44,259 bases of DNA. It comes from Chroococcus sp. FPU101. GTDB taxonomy: Bacteria > Cyanobacteriota > Cyanobacteriia > Cyanobacteriales > Microcystaceae. Position 1 is the stretch's first letter, and the number at the start of each line of letters is the position of its first letter. Location: positions 1 to 44,259 of the forward strand of contig NZ_BLJI01000035.1 in assembly GCF_017312365.1 (NCBI RefSeq), read 5' to 3'. A program made the position numbers and the translations under genes. A model generated the notes under the pieces. That model was not told the origin of the DNA and searched no databases. It saw nothing but the letters and a program-made list of their open reading frames with translations. Positions 41,928 to 44,259 of the stretch are shown piece by piece.

Positions 41928-42305
41928 ATGCTTACACTCGAACAATTAGAAGCAGCGAATAAATCTGAAGTGCTTGTCTATATGCCTTACTATCCCAAAG
42001 ACAAACATGGTCTTCTCCCTTATGCAATTACATTATATAATCAAGGATTTTTAGAAGGGGCGCGTCACATCGAAGGAAGTGAACTGATCCCGTTTGCTGC
42101 TTCTTGGTATGTGTCTAAGCTTCCTGCTGAGTTAACACGATGTCGTATTCAATTTGATGGACAAGCGGATCTAAGCTATGAGATGACAATACTTAATGCT
42201 GAATTCATTGACTATCTAATTGATGTGATCAAAACTTCTAAACAATTTGGGGTCGCCGATTTTCCGCAAGGTTTTTACCGAAAATTGTTACGCTTTGATG
42301 ATTAA
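41928..42305 (+). CDS. Conserved hypothetical protein (125 aa)
   Basis: A 125-aa soluble protein with no signal peptide or membrane segment. Notable stretches are VLVYMPYYPKDKHGLLPYAITLYNQGFLEGARHIEGSELIPFAASWYVSKLP and a C-terminal helix FIDYLIDVIKTSKQFG. The compact, ordered pattern suggests a folded small protein. I do not recognise a family, and the neighbours do not explain it. Confidence 0.65.
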   Translation: MLTLEQLEAANKSEVLVYMPYYPKDKHGLLPYAITLYNQGFLEGARHIEGSELIPFAASWYVSKLPAELTRCRIQFDGQADLSYEMTILNAEFIDYLIDVIKTSKQFGVADFPQGFYRKLLRFDD

Positions 42306-42410
42306 TAGAGTCAAAATTGTAAAAATAAGTTTACCAATGACAGATGTAAAAGGTCGGCTTTTTATATAATTCTTGTAAGCTAGAGGAGAAAGTAACAAAA
42401 GGAGTTAGAT

Positions 42411-43466
42411 GTGGCAAAATCTACTAAGTCTTTGCTGATTGGGTCGGTTGCACCCTATAGTGGTAAGTCTGGAACGATAGTAGGTCTTGCCCACCAGCTA
42501 AAGCAACAAGGTTTGAGTGTTTCCTATGGCAAACCTGTAGGGACAAGTTTTGAATCGACGCTTGCCGAAGATGATGTACAATTTATGCAGCAACTACTCG
42601 GTTTATCTGATAGTCAGGTGCGATCGCCTTTAATCTATCTCGACCCTGAAACGGTGCAAAAAAGTCTTTATGAAAACGTTAACCGAGACTACACCCAAGA
42701 GTTAAAAGATTATCTAAGTTCACTAGAAGGTGATATTTGTATCCTTGAAGGTGCGGGTAGTTTATCAGAAGGCAGCTTATTTAATTTATCACTTCCCGAA
42801 ATTGCTCAAATTTTAGATATTCCAGTTCTTTTAGTCACTCGTTATACTTCTCTTTTAATGGTTGACGGACTTCTCAAAGCAAAAAAAGAACTTGGCGATC
42901 GTTTGTTGGGCACTATTATTAATGATGTGCCTTCAGATGCGCTAGAAGATTGTCAAACTTTAATCAAACCATTTTTAGAAAAGCATCAGATTTCTGTTTT
43001 AGGACTTTTACCGAAAAGCAGTCTACTCCGTAGTGTTAGTGTTCGAGAACTTGCAAAACAACTCAAGGCTGAAATTTTATGTCGTCCCGATCGATTAGAT
43101 TTAATGGTAGAATCCTTGACAATTGGCGCAATGAATGTTAATGCAGCGATTGAGTATTTTTGTAAAGGTCAGAATATGGCAGTGATTACGGGAGGGGATC
43201 GAACTGATGTTCAGCTTGCCGCACTAGAAACCTCTACCAGTTGTTTAATTTTAACAGGTCATCTTACCCCTAATCCTCTTATCCTGAGTCGGGCTGATTA
43301 TTTAGAAGTTCCCATCTTATCAGTAGATTTAGATACCTTAACCACAGTCGAGATCGTGGATCAAGCTTTTGGGAAAACCCGTATTCAAGAACCGATTAAG
43401 GTTCAATGTATCCAACAACTGATGAATACTTATTTCGATGTAAGCCGTTTGTTGAGTTTACTTTAA
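42411..43466 (+). CDS. BioD-like/DRTGG domain protein (phosphotransacetylase family)
   Basis: A 351-aa protein. The N-terminal about 210 residues are a dethiobiotin-synthetase-like P-loop domain ([16 protein letters not shown], with GKSG at about 19-22; [26 protein letters not shown]). The C-terminal part is a DRTGG-type domain ([26 protein letters not shown]). This arrangement is like the N-terminal region of bacterial phosphotransacetylases that lack the transferase domain; its own reaction is not known. Start is GTG at 42411 with AAAGGAG eight bases before. Confidence 0.85.
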   Translation: MAKSTKSLLIGSVAPYSGKSGTIVGLAHQLKQQGLSVSYGKPVGTSFESTLAEDDVQFMQQLLGLSDSQVRSPLIYLDPETVQKSLYENVNRDYTQELKDYLSSLEGDICILEGAGSLSEGSLFNLSLPEIAQILDIPVLLVTRYTSLLMVDGLLKAKKELGDRLLGTIINDVPSDALEDCQTLIKPFLEKHQISVLGLLPKSSLLRSVSVRELAKQLKAEILCRPDRLDLMVESLTIGAMNVNAAIEYFCKGQNMAVITGGDRTDVQLAALETSTSCLILTGHLTPNPLILSRADYLEVPILSVDLDTLTTVEIVDQAFGKTRIQEPIKVQCIQQLMNTYFDVSRLLSLL

Positions 43467-43515
43467 ATAATGTTACGAAAGTTGTTAAACTATCATTCTT
43501 AAATAGGTGTCTAGG

Positions 43516-43564
43516 CAGGGGAGAGCTTAGAAGATTAATTCTTTAAAATCAGTTTTCTCCCCTG
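43516..43564. terminator. Long-range hairpin after the BioD-like gene
   Basis: Arms CAGGGGAGA (43516-43524) and TCTCCCCTG (43556-43564) pair perfectly across a 31-base interior that has its own weak pairing. It lies between two convergent genes (BioD-like and UPF0367). A long T-run is missing, so a two-way terminator or a small structured RNA are both possible. Confidence 0.5.
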
Positions 43565-43610
43565 AAGAGCCTTAATTTTTCAGATGAATGACAATTTTGA
43601 TTAGATGTTC

Positions 43611-43889
43611 TTAAGCATTTTCGCCCGATGCAATGGCGAAAAATCCAGGAACATTACCCCGCGCCGAGGCACCCGTTTTTTCGGAGACAATCACAGCACT
43701 AATTTGATCACTAAACAGGGCAACTTTTTTATCAGGCTGTTTGTCACAAGTCAACTCTAAAAGCTGTGGTGATGGCGATCGCATGGCGGACAGAATCGAT
43801 TGAAACAGAGCTTCTGCGCTATCTGCGTCTTTGCGCTGTACTGAAATGGGAATAGGTGAGTATTTGAGGGTTACGTCGATAGTATACAT
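43611..43889 (-). CDS. UPF0367 family protein
   Basis: A 92-aa protein starting [30 protein letters not shown], with [26 protein letters not shown] and a Gly-rich end. It matches the UPF0367 family (Synechocystis Ssl1972 type), present in cyanobacteria and some plastids, with no known function. Normal length. It faces the BioD-like gene tail to tail. Its upstream region contains a 12-bp palindrome TATCTTAAGATA at 43991. Confidence 0.85.
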   Translation of the reverse strand: MYTIDVTLKYSPIPISVQRKDADSAEALFQSILSAMRSPSPQLLELTCDKQPDKKVALFSDQISAVIVSEKTGASARGNVPGFFAIASGENA

Positions 43890-43990
43890 ATAATGATTTT
43901 GCTCGTTAGCTTCGCTTCATCTATTATGTCGCAAATGCCTTAGAGATTTTTTGTCTTTTTTAAGAAACAGACTGGAAATCTGAGAGAGTT

Positions 43991-44002
43991 TATCTTAAGA
44001 TA
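43991..44002. promoter_or_regulatory. 12-bp perfect palindrome
   Basis: TATCTTAAGATA, fully self-complementary, about 100 bases upstream of the UPF0367 start and 69 bases from the PstS remnant stop. It could be an operator; no other evidence. Confidence 0.3.
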
Positions 44003-44070
44003 GTAGAAGTTAAGAAAAGTAAAGATTTCTCACAAATCGTCTAGACCTCTCAGCTTAAACGTGAAAAGAT

Positions 44071-44259
44071 TTAGACGATGCGAGTCATACATCCTATTCC
44101 CTTTAATGACACGGAGATTTGTTTTTGTTTGTTTGCAACAACCGTTAACGCATCAAAGGCAACAGGAAGTTCAATAAACTTAACGCCAGCAGCAGCACAC
44201 TTTTGACGTTCAGAATCTTTAATCGGACGAGATGCGTTAGAAATATCGGTTTCACCTGC
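44071..44259 (-). pseudogene. PstS-like phosphate-binding protein, truncated (partial)
   Basis: The window end holds 62 codons of a periplasmic phosphate-binding protein: [20 protein letters not shown] and [14 protein letters not shown], the usual block of the first lobe. Intact PstS would continue for about 200 more residues (VVVNP....L...L..IW), but here the frame turns to unrelated residues ([15 protein letters not shown]) and stops at 44071. No frame carries the missing part. It is therefore a decayed or cut gene, or the break is just past a deletion. The start is outside the window. An inverted repeat ATCGTCTA/TAGACGAT (44036 and 44072) flanks the stop. Confidence 0.6.

Noticed and set aside
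1-44259. Insertion sequences, integrases, phage genes, CRISPR arrays or rRNA genes
   Set aside because: None were found on either strand; the dispersed palindromes are the only mobile-like sequences.

Overview
The window comes from a low-GC, probably unicellular, cyanobacterium. The evidence is the content: a tocopherol cyclase, a fused ModB-ModC transporter, GuaB3, a UPF0367 protein, a CSP41-like epimerase, an NblR-like regulator, and more than 20 copies of the octamer GCGATCGC (HIP1) counted by eye. A Geminocystis/Cyanobacterium-like genome is my guess and is not proved. There are no phage genes, insertion sequences or CRISPR arrays. Most of the window is ordinary chromosome made of short operons.

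Layout. 1-4.4 kb: YoeB-type toxin with a clipped upstream gene, cinA, an unlisted 44-aa protein, aroQ, and a TpsB/FhaC-type outer-membrane transporter with no partner exoprotein. 4.4-6.6 kb (minus strand): rplU-rpmA with a clear promoter, tRNA-Ser(UGA), a metallophosphoesterase, and a 32-aa membrane peptide whose start codon lies 8 bases from the next, divergent gene. 6.6-9.1 kb: an 840-aa fusion of a cNMP-like sensor, a degenerate NtrC-type AAA+ domain and a NapH/NosR-like polyferredoxin membrane domain. 9.4-17 kb: small proteins, an alpha/beta hydrolase, an RND efflux pair and an EcsC-like protein. 17-22.3 kb: glycosyltransferase-like protein plus tocopherol cyclase, then the molybdate locus (modA, fused modBC) with a divergent molbindin gene broken by one stop codon. 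22-30 kb: small membrane and cytosolic proteins, an Hpt protein, a PfkB kinase, a large two-repeat protein, a pentapeptide protein and a DICT/degenerate HD-GYP protein. 30-35.8 kb: NblR-like regulator, pgsA, a CSP41-like epimerase broken by a one-base frameshift, a higher-GC glutathione transferase and aroA. 36-44 kb: secreted small protein, guaB3, an NnrU/Z-ISO-like protein, a DUF6888/DUF6887 pair, succinate-semialdehyde dehydrogenase, dusA, a BioD/DRTGG protein, UPF0367 and a truncated PstS-like fragment.

Dispersed palindromes punctuate the intergenic spaces. Four copies of a 28-30 bp element have GTAGAGACG/CGTCTCTAC arms, two copies have a GGGCTTGG/CCAAGCCC core, and there is one very GC-rich hairpin. 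Two gene pairs overlap tail to tail by 64-80 bases.

The most unusual item is the 840-aa fusion. It keeps the frame of a sigma-54 activator but has lost the GAFTGA loop and the Walker A and B residues, in a phylum that lacks sigma-54, and it is joined to a membrane iron-sulfur module. Several genes show fresh decay: molbindin, epimerase, PstS, and possibly a small gene behind aroA.
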